A stretch of DNA of 64,000 nucleotides from an uncultured Lachnospiraceae bacterium (GCA_945919075.1 CAMEIX010000007.1:62001-126000), one strand, 5' to 3'. Positions 52,910-63,120 are shown, counted from the first letter of the stretch. Program-made: numbers and translations. Notes: generated by a model from the letters alone, not told the origin.

Positions 52910-52927
52910 AGGAATCCTGAGGGTAAA

Positions 52928-55561
52928 ATGGACAAAAGGAGCAATCATAAAATAACAATCGGATATATACTGGCATTTGCAATTCCCTGTCTCTTTATGA
53001 CAATGATTCTGTATCTCCAGAAGGCAATTCCTTTTGGTAAGGCTACTTTTCTGTATGGAGACGCATACAATCAGTATTATGCAGTGTTTCGGGAAATGCT
53101 TCGTTGGTTAAAGGACCCGCAACGAAGCCTGATCTTGTGGGACAGGGGGCTGGGCGTGGATTTTTGCGCCAATATGCTCTATTACGGTTTAAGCCCGTTC
53201 AACGTGATTTTAGCAGTCATGGGAGAGGAGGGGCTGGAACTGTCCATGACGGTGGTTACGGTCCTTAAGATGGCCTGTATCGGCGTGACAACCTATCATT
53301 TCTTTTTGCATACCGGGTGCCTTGCGGGGCAGGACGGAACAAACCGAAAGCATTTTCTGGTGTCACTGGCAGCCTCACTGGCATTTAGCCTGTCAGGCTT
53401 TGTTCTCGCCTACAATCATAACCTGATGTGGCTGGACGGACTGATTCTGTTACCGCTATTGGCGTTGGCTATAGAAAGACTGGTTACGGAGGGAAAATGG
53501 CGGGCATTTGTAATCCTGTTAGTCCTTACCATGGTTACAAATTTCTATTTTGCAGTCTATATTTGTTTTTTCTGCTTTCTGTATTTCCTGTTGCAGGATT
53601 TTAACGGGAAGTTTCTGAAATGTTTCCTGAAATTTGCGGGAGCGGCAGTTCTTGCGGCACTGATCGCCTCGGTAGTGTTGATTCCGGCTTTTTATGCAGT
53701 GCTTAGCAGAGGAAATTATGATGATTCCTTTTCCATTTCTCTTATTCCCGCAATAGGTGATCTGTGGAACTTTTTTGGGACATTCAATCCCCTGTCTGAT
53801 TTGGACGGACTTGGCAAATCCATCTATACCTACAATAATTTTTGTGGCTGCATTGTTCTCTTTTTATTGTGTCTGTTCTTCTCTGAGAAGAAGATTCCCG
53901 TGAAAAGAAGGGTAAAATATGGTATCGTTATTTTATTTCTGACAATTGCAACCAATTTAAAAATATGCAGTTATGTACTTCATGGTTTTTCCTATCCTCA
54001 CGGGATGGGGAACCGGTTTGCATTTATCCTCGTATTTTTGTTAATCATAATGAGTGTGGAAACCATCCGCACTATGGAACAGTTGTCCCCAAGGAGGACA
54101 GTCTTTCTATGTCTTTTTTTGGGAATCTATACGGCTGTGGGAATGGTATTAAACAGTGGGGTATCCTATGTCGGCCTGTTAGTTTGCATGGTATTATACT
54201 GTAGTTTTGCCGTTCTCTTTTCTAAAAACAGTATTCGGCTTTCCGCATTTAGAACCTGTATTACAGCAGTCTGGATTGTGGAGATCACAGCAAATTGCTT
54301 TTATGCGGCATTACCAAAGTATTCTCCTTCTACGTTCAGGGAAGAGACGGGTTATGAACAGTATAGGGATTATTATGATGGTATTACCACTAAGGCAGGA
54401 GAGCGAAAGACGGTATTATCCGGGGAAAGTTTTATGAGTGCTTCTGAAACGGACTGGTATTCCTCGGTACTAAACGGAAATGCACTGGATGCTTTTCAAA
54501 GTCTTGGCCTGTCCAATTATGAGGTGGCAGAAATCACTTACCGGGGAACCACGCCGCTTACGGCGCTCCTTTTCAATGTTCGTTATGTCCTGACCAATGA
54601 ATGGGGTATGCATGGCGGATACCGGGAAGCAGGGGGCGAAGCAGGAAACTTCAAAGTAGTGCAGGATGTTACGGAAAAAATTTTGAAGTTGTATGAGGCG
54701 GAAAATCCGATGGGCTTCGGGTATATGGTTTCCAAAGATGTCTTAGATTGGAAGGGGAACCGGGATCCGTTTGAAAATCAGAATGAGCTGATGCATAAAT
54801 TTCTTTCGGATTCTGCGTATGGAGATATTTTTACAAAAGCAGATGTGGAATATCAGGGCGATGCGACCTTGTTTATGGATGTAAACGGGAAGAAGGAACA
54901 GACCTATGATTATACTTCTACGATGTTGCTTCCGCCTATGTTTACGGTGCAATATGTGGCAAATTCCGATATGGATTTATATATGTGGTCAAAGGATAAC
55001 AGATACCGTACCATAAATGCTTATGTGGACGAAGAATTGCGGGTACTTAGTTGCTATACGGATAATGCATCTGTTGCCCATATCGGAGAGGTAAAAAAGG
55101 GGCAGACCATTCTGTTACGTTTTTTTAGCGGTGCGGATATGGGAGAAGAGGGCCTGATGGAGTACAGCCTGTATTCTTTTCATGAGGATGCCTTCCTGAA
55201 GGCATTGCCTGAGTTAAAAGATGAGGTACTTCAGATAGACGGAATGGAAGGTGGCTCTGTTTCCGGACACATTGATGTGAAGCAGGATGGGGTTCTTTAT
55301 CTGGCCCTGCCCTACTCTGAGGGGTATAAGGTAACTGCTGATGGGATAGCGATACCTGTACATAAAATTGGAACAGGCTTAATGGGTGTGGAACTGGAAG
55401 CAGGAACTCATGAAATAGAAATTACCTATTGTACCCCCGGTTTGCATACAGGTATAGTCTGTAGTATAGTAGGACTGATATGTTTCCTGCTTTTGAGTTT
55501 TATTCCGAAAAAAAGCAAAAACGATATTCAGGAGAATGCTTTATGTTTCGAAAACGAATAA
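52928..55561 (+). CDS. YfhO family membrane glycosyltransferase (second copy)
   Basis: 877 residues, same layout as the first YfhO: N-terminal GT-C core (AIPFGKATFLYGDAYNQYYAVFREMLRWL with acidic residues in the first outer loop; GFVLAYNHNLMWLDGLILLPLLALAIERLV), about 12 membrane helices, an extracytoplasmic beta-rich domain (about 480-840) and a last helix. The downstream gene overlaps its 3' end by 19 bases. Two copies suggest two different sugar modifications. Confidence 0.88.
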   Translation: MDKRSNHKITIGYILAFAIPCLFMTMILYLQKAIPFGKATFLYGDAYNQYYAVFREMLRWLKDPQRSLILWDRGLGVDFCANMLYYGLSPFNVILAVMGEEGLELSMTVVTVLKMACIGVTTYHFFLHTGCLAGQDGTNRKHFLVSLAASLAFSLSGFVLAYNHNLMWLDGLILLPLLALAIERLVTEGKWRAFVILLVLTMVTNFYFAVYICFFCFLYFLLQDFNGKFLKCFLKFAGAAVLAALIASVVLIPAFYAVLSRGNYDDSFSISLIPAIGDLWNFFGTFNPLSDLDGLGKSIYTYNNFCGCIVLFLLCLFFSEKKIPVKRRVKYGIVILFLTIATNLKICSYVLHGFSYPHGMGNRFAFILVFLLIIMSVETIRTMEQLSPRRTVFLCLFLGIYTAVGMVLNSGVSYVGLLVCMVLYCSFAVLFSKNSIRLSAFRTCITAVWIVEITANCFYAALPKYSPSTFREETGYEQYRDYYDGITTKAGERKTVLSGESFMSASETDWYSSVLNGNALDAFQSLGLSNYEVAEITYRGTTPLTALLFNVRYVLTNEWGMHGGYREAGGEAGNFKVVQDVTEKILKLYEAENPMGFGYMVSKDVLDWKGNRDPFENQNELMHKFLSDSAYGDIFTKADVEYQGDATLFMDVNGKKEQTYDYTSTMLLPPMFTVQYVANSDMDLYMWSKDNRYRTINAYVDEELRVLSCYTDNASVAHIGEVKKGQTILLRFFSGADMGEEGLMEYSLYSFHEDAFLKALPELKDEVLQIDGMEGGSVSGHIDVKQDGVLYLALPYSEGYKVTADGIAIPVHKIGTGLMGVELEAGTHEIEITYCTPGLHTGIVCSIVGLICFLLLSFIPKKSKNDIQENALCFENE

Positions 55562-57252
55562 AAGAGAACTGGGCTTGTTTGGTAATCGGATTATTCTTTC
55601 TGGTAACGCTTATCTATCTGCTCCTGTTTGGCGAAGATATTATTTTGCAGATTCATGATTTTCTGGACAGTTGGGTTGCGGTATATAAGGTGATGGGAGC
55701 CGATGGCTTGTTTTTCTTAGGAGAACCGGTTCCTATATTGGGAGGCGTTTCCCGAAATTATCTGCCGTCAGAATTTAAGTTATACAGTATACTCTATATG
55801 GTACTGCCTGCTTTTACAGCCGTCATTGTGAACTGGTATCTGAAAATTCTGTTGTCCGTCTGGGGATTTAAAAGTCTGGCACAAAAGTGCCTTACCGAAT
55901 ACCGGAATCATAAAAATATAATCCTGCTTTGCGGTTTTCTCTATGGAATTCTGCCGGTGTACCCGCCGGCAGCCTTAGGGTTTGCTTCTTTGCCGTTGTT
56001 TACGGCAAATTTGGCAGGACTGTATCAGAACCCGAAGCCGCGACATTATGTGTTTCTGTTTTTCTATCCGTTGTTTGCGGACTTTTCCGTATTTGGTATC
56101 TTTATTTGTGGGTACTTATTCCTTTTTATAATCATAGACTGGATTCGGAAGAAGAAGCTTCCGGTCGGAATGCTTCTTGCAATCGGAACCTTGTTTGCAG
56201 GGTATCTGATCATGGAATGGCGGCTTTTTTATGTGATGTTTTTTGAAAGGGAAGAAAATATCCGCAGCACATTTGTGTCCACCTATCTGTCATTGGGGGA
56301 AGCCATAAAGGAGGGACTGTCGGCATTTGCAAAAGGTCAGTATCACAGTGGTTCCCTGCATACTTATATAGTGTTGCCGGTATGCATGCTGTATCTGGTA
56401 GGACATAATGGGAAACTGTTAAAAGAAAAGCGTGGGAAAGAACTGTTACAGGATCGCTACAACCAGATTATTTTATTAATAATATTTAACGCCGCAGTCT
56501 GCATTTTGTATTCCTTAAAAGGTTTTAATGATTTCCTGAAAGCGGTTATGCCGAGTCTGGCCGGATTTAATTTTTCCAGAACGCTGTGGTTTAATCCCTT
56601 TCTGTGGTATCTGGCCTTTTTGATGGTGCTTTGCCGGATTCCTAAAAAATGGATACAGTACGGGCTTATTCTGATGGCATTCATGGTTCTTTGCATGAAG
56701 GATGAAGTGTACAATCATTTGCATAAAAATCTTTCTTATGCGGCTCATAAAGTATTGGATAGGGAATACGAAACCACCGGGCTGACTTACGAGGAATTTT
56801 ATTCTGAAAAACTGTTTGCAAAGGTTAAGGAAGAAATCGGTTACGAAGGGGAGTGGGCCGTAGCATACGGTATGCACCCGGCAATTTTAGAGTACAATGA
56901 AATCCATACTTTGGATGGTTATCTGAACATTTATTCCGCAGATTACAAGGATAAATTTCGAAAAGTAATTGCTCCTGCATTAGAGGAAAGCGATTCCTAT
57001 GCATCCTATTACGATAACTGGGGAGCGAGGGCTTACCTGTTTTCAGAGGAGGTAAGTTATGCACCGGCACGGTTTATGGAGACGGAGAGCGCCATGCTTC
57101 GGATGGATGTTCAGGCATTTAAGGAACTGGGAGGAGAATACATCTTTTCCAGAGTGGGAATTTCCAATAAAGAGGAGTTGCAGTTGGAGGAAGTGGGCAC
57201 TTTCCGTGAAGAAAGTTCCCCTTACAAAATATATGTGTATCGCGTAGAGTAA
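55543..57252 (+). CDS. Polytopic membrane protein, DUF6044/YkoS-like
   Basis: 569 residues with about ten membrane segments and a C-terminal soluble region (about 405-569) carrying conserved-looking HTLDGYLNIYSADYKDKFRKVIAP. The first outer loop, HDFLDSWVAVYKVM...GEPVPILGGVSRNYLPSEF, has the acidic and Pro/Gly pattern of GT-C-like enzymes. I believe it belongs to the DUF6044/YkoS group, which in Firmicutes accompanies YfhO-type genes. The ATG at 55543 (GGAG 8 bases upstream) is preferred to the longer frame that would overlap the YfhO gene by 82 bases. Confidence 0.72.
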   Translation: MFRKRIKENWACLVIGLFFLVTLIYLLLFGEDIILQIHDFLDSWVAVYKVMGADGLFFLGEPVPILGGVSRNYLPSEFKLYSILYMVLPAFTAVIVNWYLKILLSVWGFKSLAQKCLTEYRNHKNIILLCGFLYGILPVYPPAALGFASLPLFTANLAGLYQNPKPRHYVFLFFYPLFADFSVFGIFICGYLFLFIIIDWIRKKKLPVGMLLAIGTLFAGYLIMEWRLFYVMFFEREENIRSTFVSTYLSLGEAIKEGLSAFAKGQYHSGSLHTYIVLPVCMLYLVGHNGKLLKEKRGKELLQDRYNQIILLIIFNAAVCILYSLKGFNDFLKAVMPSLAGFNFSRTLWFNPFLWYLAFLMVLCRIPKKWIQYGLILMAFMVLCMKDEVYNHLHKNLSYAAHKVLDREYETTGLTYEEFYSEKLFAKVKEEIGYEGEWAVAYGMHPAILEYNEIHTLDGYLNIYSADYKDKFRKVIAPALEESDSYASYYDNWGARAYLFSEEVSYAPARFMETESAMLRMDVQAFKELGGEYIFSRVGISNKEELQLEEVGTFREESSPYKIYVYRVE

Positions 57253-57325
57253 TTTCTTTTATGACATAGGAGAAGAAGGGAGAGTAAACGGCAAATGAGG
57301 AATCTTGAAGAGTTGAGGAAGAATT

Positions 57326-59452
57326 ATGTTTTGTAATCAGTGCGGTCAGAAAAATCCGGATAACTTAATATTCTGTTCCAACTGTGGAGCACGCCTGCCG
57401 CTTCCTGTGATGAGACCGGTACAGCAATCGCCGGTGTATCAACAACCGGTACCACCGGTAAATGAGCAACCAATGCAACAGACTTTACAGGAGCCCAAGA
57501 AGAAAGGCGGATTAAAGTGGCTTTTCTTCCTTTTGATACTGGTGGTTGTGGCTGCAATCTGTATCGGAGTCGGAATCTTCATCGGAAAGGGAAATGACGA
57601 CGAGGAAGAGTATCGTAATCAGTACGTGGAGAGCGCGGAGAAATCCCAAGAGACCATCGTAGAAGTGCCGGAAAATCATGAAGCAGAGCGGACTGTGATG
57701 GTGTATATGATTGGCAGTAATCTGGAATCAGAGAGTGGTCTGGGTAGTCAGGATATTGACGAAATGCTACTTGCAAAAAGCAGTGATGATTTCAAGATTG
57801 TAGTGCAGACAGGCGGAAGCCGCATATGGCATAACAGTAAGATTAAGGGCGGCAGAGTACAGCGTTTTGAAATCCGGGATAACCGTCTGGTAGAACTGGA
57901 AGATCTGGGAAAGGTCAGTATGGTGGAAACCTCCACTCTGACAGATTTCATATCCTTTGCAAAAGAAAAGTATCCCGCCAGGGAATATGTGCTGGTTATG
58001 TGGAATCATGGCGGGAGTGTGCCCATTGGGTTCGGCTCGGACGAACTCTTTGAAGGGGAACTGACGGATGTGGAAATCGGACAGGCGATTAAGGATGCGG
58101 ATATTCATTTTGATGCATTGATTTTTAATGCCTGTGAAATGTGTTCCCTGGAACTTTTCATGGCAATTAAGGATAACGTGGATTATGTGGTGGCTGCGGA
58201 AAGCGTGGTATACGGATACGGCATTTACGGTTCGGGAATCGATTATACCAGTTGGATTAATCTGGCTATTGACAGTGAGGTAAGCACGCAGGACTACTGC
58301 GAAAAAATCCTGGATGATTATGTGGAGTTTTTAGACGAAATCGGGTCCCAGGGATCTATGTCGGTTATCCGTATGGACCGGGTAGATGAAGTATATCAGG
58401 CATATATTGATTATATCAAAGCCGTATATGAGGATTTAAAAGACGGTGACGGTTATGCAGCCTTTGTGCAGGCCAGGGAAAACTGCGGCATCTACGAAGG
58501 AACTGATGCGGTAGATATCAGTACGCTGGCAGGAAAGTATGAAAATCCATATTCCACACCCCTGCAAAATGCCGTTACCAATGCGGTTGTGCGTACGAAA
58601 AGTGATATTTCCTACGGGCATGGTATTACGGTGTATTCCCCCTATCATTATGCGGATTATTACAGTTTAGGACGGGAGTCTTTTGAAAAACTGGATTATG
58701 ATCAGGCTATCATAGATTTTTACGATCTTTTTGCAAGTAAACTCCTGTTTTATAACGATATGCTGGCCTGTGCCGGTGACTGGTATGTGGAGCAGGAGGA
58801 CTCCGATGGAGGAACCCACGGAGAAGAATACGAACTTGCGTATACCGGTATGGGAGATTATCAGGCAATTGCACTCGATGAGGAGGACTGGGAACTGGTT
58901 AAAGCGGTAAGGATGTACGTGGCCCAGGATCTGGATGAAGTGAATTTACGTTATCTGTATGGGTCGGCTAATCAGTATGAACTGGATGACAACGGTTATA
59001 TAAAAGTGGCGCCGCCACAGTACTGGCTTTTTATTAACGATTACATTCCCACCAGTTATTGTCAGTCTTATACGCGCGAGGATGAGGAATGGTATCAGAT
59101 TAACTTTGTATTTGCCTATGTGAATGGCGAGGAAGCCTATATTCGTGTGGACAGCAATCAGGACAATCCGGACGGGGCAGTCGTAGGTTATTATTTCTGC
59201 GACTTTGAGACCGACGAATACGATGAGGGGCATGTATTTGCGGATGATGATATTGTGCAGCTCGCAGCCGTCACCTATCAGGATGGGGACGATGAAATTC
59301 TTCCCATCGGGCTGGAACTTAACGGCGGAGAACTGTATGCGGAATTTGTACCACTGAAATACGGCGTGGGAGAAGAAGTTCTTTTATTTTATGAGATTGA
59401 GGATGTTTATGGGAATCTCTATTCCACAGAAGTCACCACCGCATCCAAATAA
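57326..59452 (+). CDS. Membrane-anchored clostripain-family (C11) peptidase with zinc ribbon
   Basis: 708 residues. A cytoplasmic N-terminal zinc ribbon (CNQCGQKNPDNLIFCSNCGARLP, two CxxC knuckles) is followed by a Pro/Gln-rich linker, one membrane helix (about 66-88) and a large extracytoplasmic C11 peptidase domain. Catalytic His is in VLVMWNHGGSVPIGFG (near 225) and Cys in LIFNACEMCSLELF (near 270); an acidic C-terminal beta domain (about 490-708) follows. C11 peptidases cut after Arg or Lys. The zinc-ribbon and single-helix arrangement suggests a signalling or processing role inside the cell wall. GAGGAAG lies upstream of the start. Confidence 0.88.
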   Translation: MFCNQCGQKNPDNLIFCSNCGARLPLPVMRPVQQSPVYQQPVPPVNEQPMQQTLQEPKKKGGLKWLFFLLILVVVAAICIGVGIFIGKGNDDEEEYRNQYVESAEKSQETIVEVPENHEAERTVMVYMIGSNLESESGLGSQDIDEMLLAKSSDDFKIVVQTGGSRIWHNSKIKGGRVQRFEIRDNRLVELEDLGKVSMVETSTLTDFISFAKEKYPAREYVLVMWNHGGSVPIGFGSDELFEGELTDVEIGQAIKDADIHFDALIFNACEMCSLELFMAIKDNVDYVVAAESVVYGYGIYGSGIDYTSWINLAIDSEVSTQDYCEKILDDYVEFLDEIGSQGSMSVIRMDRVDEVYQAYIDYIKAVYEDLKDGDGYAAFVQARENCGIYEGTDAVDISTLAGKYENPYSTPLQNAVTNAVVRTKSDISYGHGITVYSPYHYADYYSLGRESFEKLDYDQAIIDFYDLFASKLLFYNDMLACAGDWYVEQEDSDGGTHGEEYELAYTGMGDYQAIALDEEDWELVKAVRMYVAQDLDEVNLRYLYGSANQYELDDNGYIKVAPPQYWLFINDYIPTSYCQSYTREDEEWYQINFVFAYVNGEEAYIRVDSNQDNPDGAVVGYYFCDFETDEYDEGHVFADDDIVQLAAVTYQDGDDEILPIGLELNGGELYAEFVPLKYGVGEEVLLFYEIEDVYGNLYSTEVTTASK

Positions 59453-59469
59453 GTAACCGGGAGAAAAAG

Positions 59470-60252
59470 ATGGATTTAACAAAGGATTGGTACCGCAGTG
59501 AATTTCTTGATCATGAATTATTGGAAAAGCATCGTGAGATTGAAAGTGAAGTCAGTTTTTATAATGCCATTGTAAACGGCGATATTGAATTCGTGGAAAA
59601 TAACTGTAATGCCAATACTTTTCTGAATCCCGAAGGGATGGGGAAGTTGTCCGAAAATCCCCTGCAGAATATCCGTTATCATTTTGTGGTGACTGCGGCG
59701 ATGATTACCCGATACTGTGTATATGCGGGTATGGAGCAGGAAAAGGCCTATGGACTGAGTGACTTTTATATTTTGAAAATGGATAAGTGCAAGACCATAG
59801 AAGAGGTTTCCAAACTGCACGATACCATGTGCTTGGATATGTGCAGGCAGATGAATATCGTGAAAAACAGCCAGGTATTATCCAAACCTATCGTACTTTG
59901 TCTGGATTACATATATAAGCATATACACTATAGGATTACCCTGAAGGAACTTGCGGACTATCTGGAGCTGTCCGAGAGTTATCTGTCCAAACTTTTTTCG
60001 AAGGAAATGGGAAGACCGTTAAGCGATTACATTCTGGATTTAAAAATCGAAAAGGCCAAGAATCTTCTGCAATACTCCGAATACAGTATCGGGGACATTG
60101 CAAATTACCTGTCCTTTTCGTCACAAAGTCATTTTATTCAGGTTTTTCAAAAGAAAAACGGACTCACTCCCTATCGTTACCGGGCCAAATATTTCAGGCG
60201 TGAATGGGAAAAAATGGGCAGCAGCACAGAACAGACAACGCATCAGCCCTGA
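59470..60252 (+). CDS. AraC family transcriptional regulator
   Basis: 260 residues. The C-terminal 100 residues carry two helix-turn-helix motifs: ITLKELADYLELSESYLSKLFSKEMGRPLSDYIL and IGDIANYLSFSSQSHFIQVFQKKNGLTPYRYR. The N-terminal 150 residues are helical and are not the common cupin sensor; they resemble the YSIRK/PAS-free helical regulators seen next to surface genes. It starts 17 bases after the peptidase gene, so it may be co-transcribed. Target genes unknown. The 3' end overlaps degV convergently by 10 bases. Confidence 0.88.
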   Translation: MDLTKDWYRSEFLDHELLEKHREIESEVSFYNAIVNGDIEFVENNCNANTFLNPEGMGKLSENPLQNIRYHFVVTAAMITRYCVYAGMEQEKAYGLSDFYILKMDKCKTIEEVSKLHDTMCLDMCRQMNIVKNSQVLSKPIVLCLDYIYKHIHYRITLKELADYLELSESYLSKLFSKEMGRPLSDYILDLKIEKAKNLLQYSEYSIGDIANYLSFSSQSHFIQVFQKKNGLTPYRYRAKYFRREWEKMGSSTEQTTHQP

Positions 60253-61121
60253 TATTTGGTGGTGCCATAGTAGATAAGGGATATCATATCGGGACCTGTA
60301 TGGGCACCGATGATGGGGCTTAGCATGGTGATTCGGATTGTAAGACCGGGATGCGATTCCAAAACCATCTCTTTTAATGTGGCAGCATCTTCCATGCAGT
60401 CCGCACAACTGATATAGACCACGTTGCTGACAGCAGGGTCAAAATTCTCTTCAAATCTTTCAATCAGATTGCGGAATGCCTGACGGTTTCCGCGTTTTTT
60501 GTCTACGGTCTGTAAATGACCGGTAGAATCCACGGTAAGGATGGGGTTTAAGTTGAGTGCCGTACCGAGAATTGCGGTAGCAGTGGAAATGCGGCCGCCG
60601 CGACTTAAATACATCAGGTCCTCTACCTTGAACCAGAGATTGACATAATATGCTTTTTCCCGAAGCCAGGCAGCATTTTCTGTAAGACTCATGCCGGCAT
60701 CACGATTGGCACACGCGGATTCTGTCAAAAGACCCATACCACCCGTTGCACCCAAACTGTCCACTACTTCGATATTGACATTGTCATAATCTTCCTGCAA
60801 CATCTGAACTGCCATGAGAGCAGATTCATAGGTGTTGCTTAAACCACTGGAAAGGGAGAGATATAGGATGGACTTTCCTTCTTGGATATAGGGTTCGAAG
60901 ATCTCTACATAGTGATTCGGCACAATCTGGCTGGTATGGGTAGGGATTTTGTTTCTGAGTTTCTCATAATAGTTGTGCATCATTTCATCCGATTCGGGTT
61001 CTGTGCAGGGGAAGGAATCTTCTCCTAACATATATTCCATGGGAACATAACGAACCTGATTTTCTTCTGCAAACTTCTTATCAATGTCGATGGAAACATC
61101 GGCAAATATTTCGTAATTCAT
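60243..61121 (-). CDS. DegV family fatty-acid-binding protein
   Basis: 292 residues. DegV/FakB proteins bind a fatty acid and present it to the kinase FakA. Features are the N-terminal YEIFADVSIDIDKKF, TSQIVPNHYVEIFEPYIQEGKSILYLSLSSGLSNTYESA (near 62-100), DSLGATGGMGLLTESAC near 132 and FKVEDLMYLSRGGRIS near 170. No FakA gene is nearby. Reverse strand, divergent from the TetR gene, sharing a 156-base intergenic region. Confidence 0.92.
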   Translation of the reverse strand: MNYEIFADVSIDIDKKFAEENQVRYVPMEYMLGEDSFPCTEPESDEMMHNYYEKLRNKIPTHTSQIVPNHYVEIFEPYIQEGKSILYLSLSSGLSNTYESALMAVQMLQEDYDNVNIEVVDSLGATGGMGLLTESACANRDAGMSLTENAAWLREKAYYVNLWFKVEDLMYLSRGGRISTATAILGTALNLNPILTVDSTGHLQTVDKKRGNRQAFRNLIERFEENFDPAVSNVVYISCADCMEDAATLKEMVLESHPGLTIRITMLSPIIGAHTGPDMISLIYYGTTKYQG

Positions 61122-61167
61122 GGGAATACTCCTTTAGTAAAATAATGGAAAAAAGCACCATTGGAAA

Positions 61168-61205
61168 TTGACTTCTTCCACACATGGGTATTATACTATA
61201 TGTGG
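61168..61205 (+). promoter_or_regulatory. Promoter with overlapping inverted repeat, possible TetR operator
   Basis: TTGACT and TATACT are 18 bases apart. CCACACAT (61178-61185) and ATATGTGG (61198-61205) form an imperfect inverted repeat with a 12-base gap across the spacer and -10. Placed upstream of the TetR-family gene and opposite degV, so it could serve autoregulation. Confidence 0.45.
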
Positions 61206-61277
61206 TAATTAATACAATTGCCAAAAAGGGTTGGATGTAGAATATTCAACAGATTCTATATAAATGGGGAAAATATC

Positions 61278-61874
61278 GTGGATAAAAGAATTGAAAAGAC
61301 AAAGGAAGCCATTACGAGGGCCTATTTGACTTTGCAGACGGAAAAGACAGGAAATCGTATTACCATATCGGAGATTGCAAGGAAAGCAAATATTGACAGA
61401 AAAACCTTCTACCTGCATTTTGACACAGTGGAAGATATTGTAAAAGAATATGCGAGAGAAAAAGTAAAGAGAGTAATGGAGGAAGTGGTCTTTGAAGACT
61501 CTTCCAGACATCCTTTCCACATTGACCAGCTCTTTGATGTTTTGAATCGTACGGTTAAGGAAAATCAGGATTTCTTCCGGTTCGTGATGAAGCACTGTGA
61601 ATATAATTATTTCTTTGCCTGGACCAAGGATTTATTATGTTCCATGCTTATGGAGCATTACAGGTTAAGTTGTGATTTTTCAGAGAAGGAACTGCGGGTA
61701 TATACGGAGTTTTATATTTCGGCTATATTGTCAGCCTATGCCCAATGGCTTGCACTACAGGAACCGTATCCCATAGAAGAACTGACCGCCTATGTAAGAA
61801 AGGCTACCTTTGAAGGCCTGAATCATGTGTTAGAGGGGCGGGAAAAAAAGATAAACAGCGAGGAAAGAAGATAA
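61278..61874 (+). CDS. TetR/AcrR family transcriptional regulator
   Basis: 198 residues. The N-terminal helix-turn-helix is RIEKTKEAITRAYLTL...RITISEIARKANIDRKTFYLHFDTVEDIVKEYA, the standard TetR pattern; the remaining 140 residues form a helical ligand domain of the TetR_C type seen in DhaS-like Firmicutes regulators. The start is a GTG at 61278 with GGGGA upstream; the longer frame from 61218 would add 20 residues without a ribosome site. The carboxypeptidase gene starts directly at the base after its stop. Confidence 0.88.
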   Translation: MDKRIEKTKEAITRAYLTLQTEKTGNRITISEIARKANIDRKTFYLHFDTVEDIVKEYAREKVKRVMEEVVFEDSSRHPFHIDQLFDVLNRTVKENQDFFRFVMKHCEYNYFFAWTKDLLCSMLMEHYRLSCDFSEKELRVYTEFYISAILSAYAQWLALQEPYPIEELTAYVRKATFEGLNHVLEGREKKINSEERR

Positions 61875-63092
61875 ATGAAACAGGAAACCAGAGAAGCCTA
61901 TGAGGAAGAAAAGCGACGTATCCGAAGACGGGCTATGATAGAACGTGCCAGACAGGAAAAATTACGCAGGCAGAAAATAAGAAAAATCATCCTGTTAGCC
62001 CTACCGGTGATGGTGGTGGGAATCATTGTTCTGATTGTGGTGCTTTCCGCCCCTAAAAAGGCAAAGGATATTCCGAATCCGACAAAACAGGAAGAAATGA
62101 GAAACAAGCCGGAGGCGAGCGAGAGCAAGTCGGGGGAAACAGAGGAAGAACTTTTAGACCCCGTAACAGAGACGAAAACACCGGGGGAAGGAATGGGGAG
62201 TAAAGCGGATACCTCCGGACTGGAAAATGCTTTTTTGCAGGTTAACAGTGTACTAGCCGCAGATTATGTGAAACTGCCCCCTTTGCAGGCATCTGCAACG
62301 GATAATACGGGTGGATTTCCCGAAACGGTGATTAGCGAGAACGGTATTTTGATTGATCTGGAGAAGGAAGAAATCATAGCCATGAAGGATCCTTATGCAA
62401 AAATCAGTCCCGCATCCATGACTAAAATACTGACCATTTTAGTGGCGGCAGAACACATTGAGAATCTGGAGGATACCTTCACCATTACGATTGGAATTAC
62501 GGATTACAGTTTTTCGAATGATTGCAGTAATGTGGGTTTTGAGGTAGGAGAAGTAGTAACGATACAGGATTTGTTTTATGGAACCATCTTACCCTCCGGA
62601 GCGGATGCAGCACTGGGACTTGCCATTTATACCGCGGGTTCCCATGAGGCATTTGTGGACATGATGAATGAGAAACTGGAGGAATTGGGACTTTCCGACA
62701 CGGCGCATTTTACCAATTGCGTAGGGCTGTACGACAAGGAACATTATTGCTCCGTATATGATATGGCAGTGATATTAAAAGCCGCCTATGATAATCCGCT
62801 TTGCAGAAGTGTTTTATCCGCACACACGTATACCACCTCTGCTACGGAGGAACATCCGGAAGGAATTCTGCTTTCCAATTGGTTTTTAAGGAGAATTGAA
62901 GATAAGGATACGCACGGAGAAGTGCTTTGTGCGAAGACCGGTTATGTAGTACAATCCAAAAACTGTGCAGCCAGTCTGGCGGAAGATATAGAAGGAAGGA
63001 AATATCTGTGCGTAACTGCCGGTTCTACCAGCAGCTGGAGATGCATCTATGATCATGTGGATATTTATGCAAAATATTTGAGAGGGGAATGA
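61875..63092 (+). CDS. D-alanyl-D-alanine carboxypeptidase, membrane-anchored (PBP5/DacF-like)
   Basis: 405 residues. Unusually for the family, it has a basic, Arg-rich cytoplasmic N-terminus (about 1-36), one membrane helix (about 37-57) and an acidic linker (about 58-125) instead of a cleaved signal and C-terminal amphipathic anchor. The peptidase S11 motifs are SxxK in SPASMTKILTIL (near 178), SGA in ILPSGADAALGLA where many relatives have SGN (near 240), and KTG in CAKTGYVVQS (near 355). Trims peptidoglycan stem peptides. Co-transcribed with the TetR gene. Confidence 0.9.
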   Translation: MKQETREAYEEEKRRIRRRAMIERARQEKLRRQKIRKIILLALPVMVVGIIVLIVVLSAPKKAKDIPNPTKQEEMRNKPEASESKSGETEEELLDPVTETKTPGEGMGSKADTSGLENAFLQVNSVLAADYVKLPPLQASATDNTGGFPETVISENGILIDLEKEEIIAMKDPYAKISPASMTKILTILVAAEHIENLEDTFTITIGITDYSFSNDCSNVGFEVGEVVTIQDLFYGTILPSGADAALGLAIYTAGSHEAFVDMMNEKLEELGLSDTAHFTNCVGLYDKEHYCSVYDMAVILKAAYDNPLCRSVLSAHTYTTSATEEHPEGILLSNWFLRRIEDKDTHGEVLCAKTGYVVQSKNCAASLAEDIEGRKYLCVTAGSTSSWRCIYDHVDIYAKYLRGE

Positions 63093-63105
63093 TCCCCTCT
63101 CTTTC
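63080..63105. terminator. Hairpin terminator between convergent genes
   Basis: GAGAGGGGA pairs with TCCCCTCTC around a 4-base loop; TTTCCTTT follows on the + strand. It begins in the last codons of the carboxypeptidase gene. Confidence 0.8.
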
Positions 63106-63120
63106 CTTTCAAGCTTTCTC

